Assembly (NCBI GenBank): GCA_017405765.1
Contig: JAFQZS010000038.1
Coordinates: 1-47,163 of the forward strand
Direction of reading: 5' to 3'
DNA from: Clostridia bacterium
Lineage (GTDB): Bacteria > Bacillota > Clostridia > Oscillospirales > RGIG577
Length of the DNA: 47,163 nucleotides
Each line of letters opens with the position of its first letter. The first letter of the stretch is position 1. This document shows positions 16,308 through 26,770 of the stretch, in pieces. Made by a program: the position numbers and the translations under genes. The notes under the pieces were generated by a model that was not told where the DNA came from, did not search any database, and saw nothing but the letters and a program-made list of their open reading frames with translations.

Positions 16308-16336
16308 ATATTATCATACGCCGCTTAAAATTGCAA
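16308..16336 (-). promoter_or_regulatory. Promoter of bcd-etfB-etfA
   Basis: TTGCAA (16336-16331) and TAATAT (16313-16308) are spaced by 17 bp on the minus strand. They leave a leader of about 140 nt before bcd, in which I recognise no riboswitch. Confidence 0.65.
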
Positions 16337-16425
16337 TATCGTTGATATTCAAAAATCAATGCAGTCGTTTAAGTTTATCGTGTGATTTGCGGCGGTTTTT
16401 TGTGTATTTTGTATATATTGCGCCG

Positions 16426-18900
16426 TTATTCAGCGTTTTGCGGCGCTTCTTCGACGCTTTCTCCTTCTTTATCCTCTTCCTTTTCGGCAGCCGCCATATG
16501 TACGACCTTTACGCCGTCGGAAAGGCGCATGAGCTTTACGCCGCTCGTGGCTCTGCCGACGCGGGAGACCGTTTCCGAAGAAAATCTTATGATAACGCCG
16601 TCGGACGAGATAAGAAGCAGGTCGGGCGACTCGCCTTCGCGTATCGCCGCAACGCTTACTATGCTGCCCGTCTTGTCGGTCAGTCGGTAATTCAGAACGC
16701 CGCTGCCTCCTCGCGTCTGGAACCTGTATTCGGAGACGCTCGTGCGCTTGCCGAAGCCGTTCTCGGTCACGGTGAGAAGGTCGTCCTCCGGTTTTACTGC
16801 GGCCGCGCCTATAACGCTGTCGCCGCGTCCGAGGCTTATCGCGCGCACGCCTCTTGCGGCGCGTCCCATCGGGCGCACGTCTCTCTCGCTGAAGCGTATT
16901 GCCTTGCCCAGAGCCGTTGCCGCCATTATCTCGGCGTTTCCGTCCGTATGTTCTGCGCAGATAAGCTCGTCGCCCTCCTCCAATGAAAGCGCTATAAGGC
17001 CGCCGCGGCGGTTCTTGTTGAACTCTGAAAGCGCCGTTTTCTTTATCGTGCCGGTGCGCGTTATCATCGTCATAAAGCCTTCGTCAAGACTTTTAAGGAT
17101 TATCATTGCCGTTATCTTTTCATCGGAGTCTATCTCCAGCAGATTGACGACGTTCATGCCCTTTGCGGTGCGTCCCGCCTCGGGTATCTCGTAACCCTTC
17201 TTTTTGAACATTCTGCCCTTGTTGGTAAAGAAAAGAATGTATTCGTGCGAGCTGCCCGTAACGATGCGCTCAACGAAATCTTCCTCGCGCATCGTCATGC
17301 CGGTTATGCCGCGTCCGCCGCGCCTCTGCGCCTTGTACGCCGATACGGGCATACGCTTTACATAGCCGTAATGCGTAAGCAAGTACGCGCAGTCCTCCTC
17401 TGGTATAAGGTCGGCTATGTCTATCTCGTTCTCTACCGGCGATATCTCGGTGCGGCGTTCGTCGCCGAATTTGCCCTTTACCTCATTTAGCTCGTCGCGT
17501 ATTATGCCGAGAACGAGGCTTTCGTCGGCAAGTATCTGTTCGCAGCGCTCTATGAGCGCGCGCATCTCCATAAGCTCGGCCTCTATCTTCTCACGTTCGA
17601 GACCGGCAAGACGGCCGAGACGCATATCGACAATGGCCTGCGCCTGCACGTCGGAGAGGGCAAAGCTTTCCATAAGGGCTGCTTTCGCGCCTGCAACGTC
17701 GGGACTGTTTCTTATGATATTTATTACTTCGTCGATAAAGTCTATGGCTATTTTTAAGCCCTCTAATATATGGGCGCGGTCGCGCGCCTTCTTTAACTCG
17801 AAGCGCGTGCGGTTCTCTACTACCTCTTCGCGGAAGCGTATAAAGTTATCGAGTATCTGGCGTATGCCGAGCGTCTTCGGCTGATTATCAACGAGCGCGA
17901 GCATATTAACGGAGAAGTTGTCCTGAAGCTGGGAGTGCTTAAAGAGCTGATTTAAGACTACCTGCGCATTAGCGTCGCGCTTTATCTCGATGATTATCTT
18001 CATGCCCTTTCTGTCGGACTCGTCTCTGAGATCGGATATGCCCTCTATGCGCTTTTGCTTCACGAGGTCGGCCATGCTCTCTATAAGGCGCGATTTGTTG
18101 ACGCCGTATGGTATCTCCGTTACGACGATGCGGTAGCGTCCCTCTTTGAATTCCTCTATTTCGGTACGCGAGCGCACGGTTATGCGGCCGCGTCCCGTAT
18201 AATACGCCTCTCTTATACCGGAGCGCCCTAAAATTATACCGCCGGTGGGGAAGTCGGGGCCCTTTAAGTGCTCCATTATATCGTCAAGCGTCGCTTCGGG
18301 GTTGTCGATGATGCATAAAAGCGCGTTGGCCACCTCACAGAGGTTGTGCGGCGGGATATTCGTAGCCATGCCGACGGCTATGCCCATGGAGCCGTTTAAA
18401 AGGAGCGCCGGCAGGCGCGTGGGCAGTACGACGGGTTCTTTTCTCTGGTCGTCGAAGCTGGGCGTAAAATCCACAGTCTCTTTTTCGATATCCATAAGAA
18501 GCCAGTCGGCTATCTTCGCCATGCGCGCCTCGGTGTAACGATATGCAGCCGGCGGGTCGCCGTCGACCGAACCGAAGTTGCCGCGTCCGTCAACTAACGG
18601 ATATCTCAGTGAAAAGTCCTGCGCGAGACGCACGAGCGCGTCGTAAACGGAAGCATCGCCGTGAGGGTGATACTTCTTTAAAACGTCGCCTACGGTTGCA
18701 ACGGATTTTGAATAGGGCTTGTCAAAAGTAAGTCCCGCCTCGTACATTGTGTAAAGAATTCGCCTGTGTACGGGCTTTAATCCGTCGCGCACGTCCGGCA
18801 GCGCGCGCCCTACTATAACGCTCATCGCATAATCTATATACGATTTTTGCATTTCGGCTCTTATTTCTACCGGTATGATCTTTTGTTCTTCGTAATTCAT
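16426..18900 (-). CDS. gyrA: DNA gyrase subunit A
   Basis: This GyrA has 824 residues, a normal length. The winged-helix/tower part begins with [23 protein letters not shown]. The catalytic Tyr is residue 122 (AAYRYTE), which coincides with E. coli numbering. The quinolone-determining loop reads [10 protein letters not shown]: residue 83 is Ala, 84 Ser, 87 Asp. The C-terminal beta-pinwheel starts at about residue 500 and includes a GyrA-box-like QRRGGRGI (about 525). An acidic tail ([16 protein letters not shown]) closes the protein. The gene is last in the leftward gyrB-gyrA block, with ATG at 18900 after AGAGGT. Ala83 predicts intrinsically lower fluoroquinolone susceptibility, as at the equivalent Ala90 of mycobacteria. 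Confidence 0.98.
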   Translation of the reverse strand: MNYEEQKIIPVEIRAEMQKSYIDYAMSVIVGRALPDVRDGLKPVHRRILYTMYEAGLTFDKPYSKSVATVGDVLKKYHPHGDASVYDALVRLAQDFSLRYPLVDGRGNFGSVDGDPPAAYRYTEARMAKIADWLLMDIEKETVDFTPSFDDQRKEPVVLPTRLPALLLNGSMGIAVGMATNIPPHNLCEVANALLCIIDNPEATLDDIMEHLKGPDFPTGGIILGRSGIREAYYTGRGRITVRSRTEIEEFKEGRYRIVVTEIPYGVNKSRLIESMADLVKQKRIEGISDLRDESDRKGMKIIIEIKRDANAQVVLNQLFKHSQLQDNFSVNMLALVDNQPKTLGIRQILDNFIRFREEVVENRTRFELKKARDRAHILEGLKIAIDFIDEVINIIRNSPDVAGAKAALMESFALSDVQAQAIVDMRLGRLAGLEREKIEAELMEMRALIERCEQILADESLVLGIIRDELNEVKGKFGDERRTEISPVENEIDIADLIPEEDCAYLLTHYGYVKRMPVSAYKAQRRGGRGITGMTMREEDFVERIVTGSSHEYILFFTNKGRMFKKKGYEIPEAGRTAKGMNVVNLLEIDSDEKITAMIILKSLDEGFMTMITRTGTIKKTALSEFNKNRRGGLIALSLEEGDELICAEHTDGNAEIMAATALGKAIRFSERDVRPMGRAARGVRAISLGRGDSVIGAAAVKPEDDLLTVTENGFGKRTSVSEYRFQTRGGSGVLNYRLTDKTGSIVSVAAIREGESPDLLLISSDGVIIRFSSETVSRVGRATSGVKLMRLSDGVKVVHMAAAEKEEDKEGESVEEAPQNAE

Positions 18901-18952
18901 GGTATACCTCTTTGGCGCCGCCTTCGGCGGCCGTTTATGATGTATGCTCGAT

Positions 18953-18989
18953 CGAATATACGTACAGACGTATATTCGTATGTTTTTTT
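18953..18989 (+). terminator. Terminator-like hairpin in the gyrB-gyrA gap, oriented on the plus strand
   Basis: CGAATATACGT (18953-18963) pairs perfectly with ACGTATATTCG (18968-18978) across a 4-nt loop; TATG and then T7 (18983-18989) follow. The T tract lies on the strand opposite to gyrBA, so it would stop antisense transcription and not the operon. Confidence 0.6.
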
Positions 18990-19052
18990 AAGTTGCGTGC
19001 CCTAACAGAAGGCACGGCGTCTTTATGCTTTTTTGAAAATTCCGTCTAAAAC

Positions 19053-21059
<2,007 letters not shown>

Positions 21060-21108
21060 TTAACTTTTGTTCTCCTAACGGGGAAGACCCCTTATTCGTT
21101 ATATCTTA

Positions 21109-21396
21109 TTATGTGACGCTTTCACTCACGGGGAAAGGCTTTTGCCCTGTCTGGCGCGTGCGATTAAGAAGCGTCTGCGACGATATCTGCGTCGTATAGA
21201 CTTTATTCCCGCGCTTGTCGCTGCACACGACGAACGACGCCGGTATTTCATAGCCCACGTCCTCGACCTCTCCTCTTTTTTGCGCGCTCTTTAAAAATTC
21301 CCGCGTGATCTTTGAAAGAGAAGCTGTTTCAAGATTGAATATGCCTATTATGCTTTTTTGACTAACGGCAACGTCGCCGCCTAAATGTAAATACAT
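21109..21396 (-). CDS. remB: RemB/YaaB family regulator (DUF370)
   Basis: This small protein of 95 residues begins MYLHLGGDVAVSQKSIIGIFNLE and contains TREFLKSAQKRG and PASFVVCSDKRG, typical of the DUF370 proteins encoded between recF and gyrB in Firmicutes. B. subtilis RemB is the paralogue of the DNA-binding matrix regulator RemA. A direct regulatory role here is inferred only from family and position. It is slightly longer than usual, with a polar tail (RQTGQKPFPVSESVT). Confidence 0.9.
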   Translation of the reverse strand: MYLHLGGDVAVSQKSIIGIFNLETASLSKITREFLKSAQKRGEVEDVGYEIPASFVVCSDKRGNKVYTTQISSQTLLNRTRQTGQKPFPVSESVT

Positions 21397-21408
21397 AGTT
21401 TATCCTTC

Positions 21409-22491
21409 TTATTTATCTTCGACTGCGCCGTCCTTTATATAAAAGCGGCGTCCGTTTTTTATCTTTTCAATGCTTTCCTCGTCGCAGCAGGAAAGAAAGA
21501 TCTGTCTGTCGCGTATTGCCTCTACTATATAGCTTTGTCTTAACTTATCGAGCTCGCTTAAAATATCGTCTAAAAGCAGCACGGGATATTCGCCTCGTTT
21601 TTTATAAAAAAGATCGCACTCCGAAAGCTTTAAAGAAAGTACGGCGCTTCGTTGCTGTCCCTGAGAAGCGAATGTTTTTGCCGGCCTGCCGTTTATAAAT
21701 ATATCCATGTCGTCGCGGTGAGGACCGAAAAGGCTCACTCCGGCGCGGCCTTCCGCTTCGGCGCGTGAATTTAACTCTTCAAAAATCTCATTCTCATCGA
21801 AAATATCCAGGCTGGGCATATATGAAAGCTCCAGACTTTCCGCGCCGCCCGATATGTCGAGCTGACGCGATTTTGAAAGTTCGCCAAGCGCCGATATGAA
21901 TTCGGCTCTTCGTTTTATAATGACAGCTGCAGGCTTTGAAAGCTGCTCGTTCCATACGGCCAGCATATCCGGATCGGCTCTTCCCTCCGATGCGCGCAAA
22001 AACGAATTTTTCTGCTCAAGTATCTTTTTATACTTGTCAAGCGCCTCAAAATATTGCGCGTCTGTTTGTGAAAGCGAAAAATCTATAACAGCCCGTCTCA
22101 CAGAAGGACCGTCCTTTATAAGACCCAGATGCTCCGGCGCGAATATGACGGCGTTAAATACGCCTATCATTTCATGCGCGCGCCGCTTTTTTACTCCGTT
22201 TAAAAAATTTTCGCGCGCCGATGTTCTCTTTATTCGCGTAACGGCGTGAAAATCACGTCCCTCGCTTAAAAAATCGAGCGTTATTTCCAAAAAATCCTTA
22301 TCCCATTTTATAAGCTCGCGGTTCTTTACGCCTCTGAAGCTCTTCTGGCAGGCAAAATAATAAATAGCCTCCAAAATATTCGTCTTTCCCTGTCCGTTTT
22401 TGCCGATGAAAATGTTTACGTTCTTTTCAAACTCAAGCGACATCTCATCTGCGTTACGATAATTTTTAAGATAAAGTTTTAAAGCTTCCAT
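21409..22491 (-). CDS. recF: DNA replication and repair protein RecF
   Basis: This is an SMC-like ATPase of 360 residues that helps load RecA at gaps through RecOR. Walker A is IGKNGQGKT (about residues 29-37), the signature motif is FASQGQQRSAVLSLKLSE and Walker B is PVLLLDDILSELD. The length fits the family. It lies in the conserved order dnaN-yaaA-recF-remB-gyrB, 9 bp after yaaA, so it is probably co-transcribed and partly translationally coupled. Confidence 0.97.
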   Translation of the reverse strand: MEALKLYLKNYRNADEMSLEFEKNVNIFIGKNGQGKTNILEAIYYFACQKSFRGVKNRELIKWDKDFLEITLDFLSEGRDFHAVTRIKRTSARENFLNGVKKRRAHEMIGVFNAVIFAPEHLGLIKDGPSVRRAVIDFSLSQTDAQYFEALDKYKKILEQKNSFLRASEGRADPDMLAVWNEQLSKPAAVIIKRRAEFISALGELSKSRQLDISGGAESLELSYMPSLDIFDENEIFEELNSRAEAEGRAGVSLFGPHRDDMDIFINGRPAKTFASQGQQRSAVLSLKLSECDLFYKKRGEYPVLLLDDILSELDKLRQSYIVEAIRDRQIFLSCCDEESIEKIKNGRRFYIKDGAVEDK

Positions 22492-22500
22492 GAAAAATTC

Positions 22501-22725
22501 CTATGCTTTTTCTATCACAAAATACTCAGGCTCGTCGCCGTATGATACTGTAAGCTTATCGCCGGAATAAAGCTTTCTTGCTCGCTGAGAACAAACCTCG
22601 CCGTTTACTTTGACAGCGCCGCTTTTTATAAGCAGCTTTGCCTCGCCGCCTGTAGAAGTAACTCCCGAAAGCTTTATAGCCTGCTCAAGCTTTATCATCT
22701 CCGTAGTTATCTCTATTTTCTCCAT
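22501..22725 (-). CDS. yaaA: S4-domain RNA-binding protein YaaA
   Basis: This protein of 74 residues is a single S4 domain: LEQAIKLSGVTSTGGEAKLLIKSGAVKVNGEVCSQRARKL, then the loop GDKLTVSY. It is the YaaA/RlbA type always found between dnaN and recF in Firmicutes and is thought to bind rRNA during ribosome assembly. The ATG at 22725 follows GGAGGAAT, placed at the end of dnaN. Confidence 0.93.
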   Translation of the reverse strand: MEKIEITTEMIKLEQAIKLSGVTSTGGEAKLLIKSGAVKVNGEVCSQRARKLYSGDKLTVSYGDEPEYFVIEKA

Positions 22726-22731
22726 TTATAC

Positions 22732-23844
22732 TTATTCCTCCATAAGCCTTATGGGCAGAATAAGATGCAAAAATTCGTCTCCCTCAAGCGGGCGAATCAC
22801 GCCGGGCATGAGCGGACTCGTAAGCTCTATCATTACTTTTTCTGTCTCGCATGCTTTAAGAGCATCGGAAAAGAGCTTGCCATTAAATCCTATCTTCATC
22901 GTCTGTCCGGAATTTTCTATAGGAATGGTAGACTCAAATCGCCCTGTCTGAGTAGCCGTCTTTATATTTAGAGTGTCGTATTCAAAATTCATTATAATAG
23001 GGCTTTTTCGTTTATCGGATATAAGTACTCCCGCTCCGTCTACTCTCATAAGAAGCTCATTCGTATCAACGATAACTTTCAATACGGGCTCCTTCGGGAT
23101 GGCATTTTCATAATTTAAAAACTCGCCCTCTATAAGGCGGGATACTACCGTGGTATCTCCGTCGCGCATAAGAATATGCTTTCTGCCCAAAATTATCTCT
23201 ACCTCATCTTCGCTGTCGTCAACGAGACGGACGAGCTCACCCAGCGCCTTTGCCGGAACTACAAAAGATATCGGACTTTGCGGTCGTACCTTTGCACGGC
23301 ACAAAGCTATACGGAAACGATCCAACGCGGAAGCAGAAAGAGTTTCGCCGTCAAAGTCAAGCTTAACTCCGCAAAGTATCTTTTCACGCTCAGTCGTCGC
23401 CGTCTGAGCTGCAGCAAAGCTTGTGCGTCTTATCAGATCTTTCAGCGTCTTTTTCGGAACAAAAAGCGTTTTTTCGCTCGTTACCTCGGGTAGAGCGGGA
23501 AAATCTTCCGCATCATATGCGGCCAATGACGAATATTCCGACATTCCGCACGATATGGAGGCGTGGCTTCCGTCTACTGTGATCTTTACTTCATCGTCGG
23601 GAAGGCTTCTTACTATATCCGAAAATTCACGCGCCGGTATTATTGCGGAACCTTCTATTCTAATGTTTGCTTCGGTCTTACTCGTTACTCCCGTCTCAAG
23701 ATCGTAGCCGGTGATCAAAAGCTCCCCGTCGTAAGCGTCTAAAAGAAGGCCCGTAAGAGCGGGAACGCTTGAACGCTGCATAACGGCGCGCTGTGTTTTT
23801 GAAATGGCTTGCTCCAAAAGATTTTTATTGCAATATATTTCCAT
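22732..23844 (-). CDS. dnaN: DNA polymerase III beta subunit (sliding clamp)
   Basis: This clamp subunit has 370 residues and three similar subdomains; the homodimer rings DNA and tethers polymerase III. Family segments are IPAREFSDIVRSLPDDEV in the first third, FVVPAKALGELVRLV at the centre and FNGKLFSDALKACE, with the C-terminus LILPIRLMEE close to the canonical LMPMRL. It begins MEIYCNKNLLEQAISKTQRAV after AGAGGAAT. The gap upstream to dnaA contains the probable oriC. Confidence 0.97.
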   Translation of the reverse strand: MEIYCNKNLLEQAISKTQRAVMQRSSVPALTGLLLDAYDGELLITGYDLETGVTSKTEANIRIEGSAIIPAREFSDIVRSLPDDEVKITVDGSHASISCGMSEYSSLAAYDAEDFPALPEVTSEKTLFVPKKTLKDLIRRTSFAAAQTATTEREKILCGVKLDFDGETLSASALDRFRIALCRAKVRPQSPISFVVPAKALGELVRLVDDSEDEVEIILGRKHILMRDGDTTVVSRLIEGEFLNYENAIPKEPVLKVIVDTNELLMRVDGAGVLISDKRKSPIIMNFEYDTLNIKTATQTGRFESTIPIENSGQTMKIGFNGKLFSDALKACETEKVMIELTSPLMPGVIRPLEGDEFLHLILPIRLMEE

Positions 23845-23875
23845 ATATAATATTCCTCTTTTCTTTTAACTAAAG

Positions 23876-24205
23876 TAAAAGCTTTTTCTATACTCGTCTT
23901 TTAAAATTAAAAAACTTTTGAACAAACGATCAAAACTTTGTTCATACAATTTTTAATTATTATATTTTTTTATTATAATAAAAATAATAATAATTAAAGA
24001 CGTAAGAAGCAGAGATGTCAATTCTCTTTAAAAGCCCTAAAATCATTTTTGTAAAGCAGGTTTTTCCTGTTTATATCGATAGGAAAAATATTAAAAGCTT
24101 TCCACACAAAAAAATATGCTTTGTTCATAAGACAGAAAATTGTTCAAAAAGTTTTAAAACCTGTGTTGAAACTGTCGATATGAATCAACTGATGTTAAAA
24201 GCTTT
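23876..24205. repeat. Three copies of TAAAAGCTTT in oriC
   Basis: TAAAAGCTTT occurs at 23876-23885, 24092-24101 and 24196-24205. Its core AAAGCTTT is palindromic. The last two copies run directly into the CACA-containing sites at 24099 and 24203. Confidence 0.55.
23916..24149. repeat. Four TTWTGAACAA boxes (candidate lineage-specific DnaA boxes)
   Basis: Copies: TTTTGAACAA at 23916-23925 (plus); TTTGTTCATA at 23937-23946 and 24120-24129 (complement of TATGAACAAA, full TTATGAACAAA at the second); TTGTTCAAAA at 24140-24149 (complement of TTTTGAACAA). The core TTATGAACA matches the consensus TTATCCACA at 7 of 9 positions, differing at positions 5 and 6. Confidence 0.65.
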
Positions 24206-24231
24206 TGCACATAATTGACATGGCTTTTTTC

Positions 24232-25689
24232 TTATTTTTCGGTTATATTTTTTATAAGATCCTCTACTATCTTTTTTTGGCGCATATTTGTGCGCATTTC
24301 TTCTTCTATTTTATTAGCGCTGTGTATTACCGTAGTATGGTTTTTTCCGAAAGCCTCGCCTATCTGAGGTAAAGACATGTCTGTAAGCTCACGTGCAAGG
24401 TACATGGCGAGCTGGCGGGCGTATACGATATTGGCCTTTCTTGAAACGCTTTGCATTTCTTCGTCTGTAAGCGAATAAAATTCGCCTACGGCACTCATTA
24501 TGTCTTTTATTGTGATGGGAGCGCCTTTTATTTCATTTAAAATATCTTTCAGTATATCGCTTACTATATTTATAGTAACTTTTTCTCCGGTAAGAGACTG
24601 ATACGCTTTCATCTTCTTTACGGCGCCTTCTATCTGGCGAATATTCTTGCTCACGTTTTCCGCAACGAAAGACATAACGTCCTTTGAAAGCTCGATCCCG
24701 AGGCTCTCGGCCTTCCGGCTTATTATTGCCATTCTCGTTTCATAATCGGGCGGCTGTATATCGGCCGTAAGACCCCATACAAAGCGTGTGGCAAGTCTTT
24801 CTTCAAGCATTATTATATCTTTGGCCGGACGGTCGCTTGTAAGAATTATCTGCTTTTTTGCTTCAAAAAGAGTGTTGAAAGTGTGGAAAAACTCCTCCTG
24901 GGTCATATCCTTCCCGGCAATGAACTGTATATCGTCCACAAGCAGCACGTCAACGTATCTGTATTTGTTTCTGAATTTGAGCTGCTCGGAATTTTTTATG
25001 GCAAGTATGAGCTCGTTCGTAAACTCGTCGCCCTTTATGTAAAGTATCTTTGCGTTTGGGAACTTTTCGCTTATTCTGTTCATTATGGCATAGAGAAGAT
25101 GTGTTTTTCCCAGGCCGCTCCCGCCGTAAATGAACAGAGGATTGTATACTTGTTTTTCGCTGTCTTCATTCAGATCGAACGAAGGATTTTCGGCAACGGC
25201 AAAAGCTCCCGCATGAGCAAAACGGTTCTGTGCGCCTACAACGAAAGTATCGAAGGTATATTCCGAAAGATAAGAGGTTTCTGTTTTTTGTTTGTTTCCT
25301 TCGCTTTTCGTTATTTTTCTTTCGGAGAGACAGTCGTTGTAATCAAGATCTCTTTTTCCCTTTACGTCATATACCGAGCCGTCGGAATTCATAATGTAGA
25401 GCGTTGCGTTTTGCTTTGTGAATATATCGGTTACAAGCGAGAGTTTTTCAAGCTTTTGGTCTTTTACGGTGTCGTATTGCAGATTATTTGTGAACGCAAG
25501 AAGAAACATGCCGCGCTCATAAAGAAGAACGAAGGAATCCTTTATCCACATTTCCGTTTCTATAGCGGTAAGATGTGTGCGCACCATGTCAATAAAGCTT
25601 GACGTTATGTTTTTTTGCGCCTCGTATTCCTCGGGACGCTCCTCCTTTAATTTGGTTATAAGGAAATTTGCATATCCGTCGGCGGACAT
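24232..25689 (-). CDS. dnaA: Chromosomal replication initiator DnaA
   Basis: This DnaA has 485 residues. After a 25-residue N-terminal extension comes domain I (about 28-100) and a short linker. The AAA+ domain has Walker A GGSGLGKTH (189-197) and Walker B LLVDDIQF, with sensor/arginine segments LTSDRPAKDI and LEERLATRFVWGL. Domain IV (about 375-485) contains ARQLAMYLARELTDMSLPQIGEAFGKNHTTVIHS. The consensus FGGRDHTTVIHA loop is one residue shorter here, with Lys449-Asn450 in place of Arg-Asp. That loop carries base-contacting residues in E. coli DnaA, so box specificity may differ. ATG at 25689 follows AAGGAGGG. Confidence 0.98.
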   Translation of the reverse strand: MSADGYANFLITKLKEERPEEYEAQKNITSSFIDMVRTHLTAIETEMWIKDSFVLLYERGMFLLAFTNNLQYDTVKDQKLEKLSLVTDIFTKQNATLYIMNSDGSVYDVKGKRDLDYNDCLSERKITKSEGNKQKTETSYLSEYTFDTFVVGAQNRFAHAGAFAVAENPSFDLNEDSEKQVYNPLFIYGGSGLGKTHLLYAIMNRISEKFPNAKILYIKGDEFTNELILAIKNSEQLKFRNKYRYVDVLLVDDIQFIAGKDMTQEEFFHTFNTLFEAKKQIILTSDRPAKDIIMLEERLATRFVWGLTADIQPPDYETRMAIISRKAESLGIELSKDVMSFVAENVSKNIRQIEGAVKKMKAYQSLTGEKVTINIVSDILKDILNEIKGAPITIKDIMSAVGEFYSLTDEEMQSVSRKANIVYARQLAMYLARELTDMSLPQIGEAFGKNHTTVIHSANKIEEEMRTNMRQKKIVEDLIKNITEK

Positions 25690-25737
25690 TTAATAATACC
25701 CTCCTTAAAAATTCCTGTGCATATTATATGCTTTTCT

Positions 25738-25766
25738 ATTTTATCACAAAAGTTTAAAAAATTCAA
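25738..25766 (-). promoter_or_regulatory. Promoter of dnaA
   Basis: TTGAAT (25766-25761) and TAAAAT (25743-25738) are separated by 17 bp on the minus strand, about 50 bp before the dnaA start. An inverted pair ATGACAT/ATGTCAT lies just upstream (about 25766-25800) and could bind a regulator. Confidence 0.65.
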
Positions 25767-25818
25767 ATGACATTTCTTTATATTAGATAAAAGATGTCAT
25801 CAAATGTTATATTTTATG

Positions 25819-25848
25819 TTGACAGAAAAAAATTTTATATTATATAAT
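25819..25848 (+). promoter_or_regulatory. Promoter of rpmH-rnpA
   Basis: Perfect TTGACA (25819-25824) and TATAAT (25843-25848) with an 18-bp spacer lie divergent from the dnaA promoter, 66 bp before rpmH. Confidence 0.85.
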
Positions 25849-25913
25849 AAGAAATACGCTATGTGAAAACAGATATAAACTACATTATTTTATAAAAAGG
25901 AGAGTGTTTTAAA

Positions 25914-26048
25914 ATGCTTAGAACGTATCAGCCTAAAAAGAGACATCGTTCGATGGAGCATGGCTTCAGAAAAAGAATGCATACAAAGAACGGAAGAAAG
26001 GTGCTTGCAAGAAGAAGAGCGAGAGGCAGAAAGAGACTTACTCATTAA
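25914..26048 (+). CDS. rpmH: 50S ribosomal protein L34 (bL34)
   Basis: This 44-residue, very basic ribosomal protein starts [12 protein letters not shown] and contains [24 protein letters not shown] and the terminal RLTH. That is the full canonical length. The ATG follows AAGGAGAG. It lies divergent from dnaA, as in nearly all Firmicutes, and heads the rpmH-rnpA-yidD-yidC-jag block. Confidence 0.98.
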   Translation: MLRTYQPKKRHRSMEHGFRKRMHTKNGRKVLARRRARGRKRLTH

Positions 26049-26058
26049 GCTTTAAATC

Positions 26059-26394
26059 ATGCGGATCGTAAAGCTTAAAACAAACAGTGAATTTAAAAGA
26101 GCATATAAAAAGGGAACGCCGCTTGTGGGAAAGTTTATAATCATATATGTCGTTAAGACACAAAGAGATTATAACAGACTCGGAATAACGGTGAGTCGTA
26201 AGCTCGGAAGCGCCGTTAAAAGAAACCGCGTCAGGCGCTTGATAGCGGAGAGCTTTCGTCTTTCGGCGGACTCTCAAAAGAAAGGCTACGACTTCGTTGT
26301 CGTGGGGAGAACGAGAGCAGTAACGGCAAAGATGAACGACGTGCTTCTATGTATGAACGAGCTGCTTTCAAAAAACGGACTGCTTTCGGCATGA
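26059..26394 (+). CDS. rnpA: Ribonuclease P protein component
   Basis: This 111-residue basic protein is the partner of RNase P RNA in 5' maturation of tRNA. The hallmark RNR motif is in SAVKRNRVRRLIAESFR; upstream are TNSEFKRAYKKG and LGITVSRKLG. It starts 10 bp after rpmH with no good ribosome-binding site, so translation is probably coupled to rpmH. Confidence 0.97.
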   Translation: MRIVKLKTNSEFKRAYKKGTPLVGKFIIIYVVKTQRDYNRLGITVSRKLGSAVKRNRVRRLIAESFRLSADSQKKGYDFVVVGRTRAVTAKMNDVLLCMNELLSKNGLLSA

Positions 26395-26496
26395 CCCCTT
26401 ATTTTCGCATACGCGAAAAACCAACATATGCGGCGACTTTGTTTTTTTCGCCGCCTTTATTTTTTCACATGGCAATTTAAAACGAGGGATATAAAA

Positions 26497-26715
26497 ATGA
26501 AAAAGCTGCTTATTTATATAGTAAGGTTTTATCAGAAGTATATTTCTCCCTTAAAGGGCGCTTCGTGCTGTAGGTTCAGACCTACATGCTCGCAGTACGC
26601 CGTTGAAGCCTTACAGAAATACGGCGCCTTAAAAGGCACTTATCTTTCTATTCGAAGGCTTTTAAAATGTCATCCCTTTAATAAGAGCGGATGGACATAC
26701 GATCCCGTTCCGTAA
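26497..26715 (+). CDS. yidD: Membrane protein insertion efficiency factor YidD
   Basis: This protein of 72 residues has the YidD signature: [30 protein letters not shown], then [20 protein letters not shown]. It is an amphipathic, membrane-associated helper of YidC, always beside it. I reject the longer reading from 26428 because the ATG at 26497 follows CGAGGGA and gives the canonical N-terminus. Confidence 0.95.
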   Translation: MKKLLIYIVRFYQKYISPLKGASCCRFRPTCSQYAVEALQKYGALKGTYLSIRRLLKCHPFNKSGWTYDPVP

Positions 26716-26770
26716 AAGAGCGGGCATATAAAAAATATTCAAATCCAAACCGATTTGGAGGAAAAACCGA

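Larger units (their letters stand above)
23845..24231. other. Probable chromosomal origin of replication (oriC) in the dnaA-dnaN gap
   Basis: This is a 387-bp non-coding gap between dnaA and dnaN, the standard oriC position in Firmicutes. 23947-23999 is almost pure A/T (long runs of TTATTATA and AATAATAATAATTAA) and is the likely DNA unwinding element. Four copies of TTWTGAACAA flank it: two on its dnaN side, two 120-150 bp away towards dnaA. No TTATCCACA is present; looser matches are CTTTCCACA (24099-24107) and TTTTGCACA (24203-24211). An inverted repeat TTTTTCCT/AGGAAAAA lies at 24061-24088. Strand-switching of genes at dnaA/rpmH supports the origin call. Confidence 0.8.

Noticed and set aside
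25740..25748. TTATCACAA before dnaA as a DnaA box
   Set aside because: One base is missing relative to TTATCCACA, it is single, and it overlaps the dnaA -10 region.
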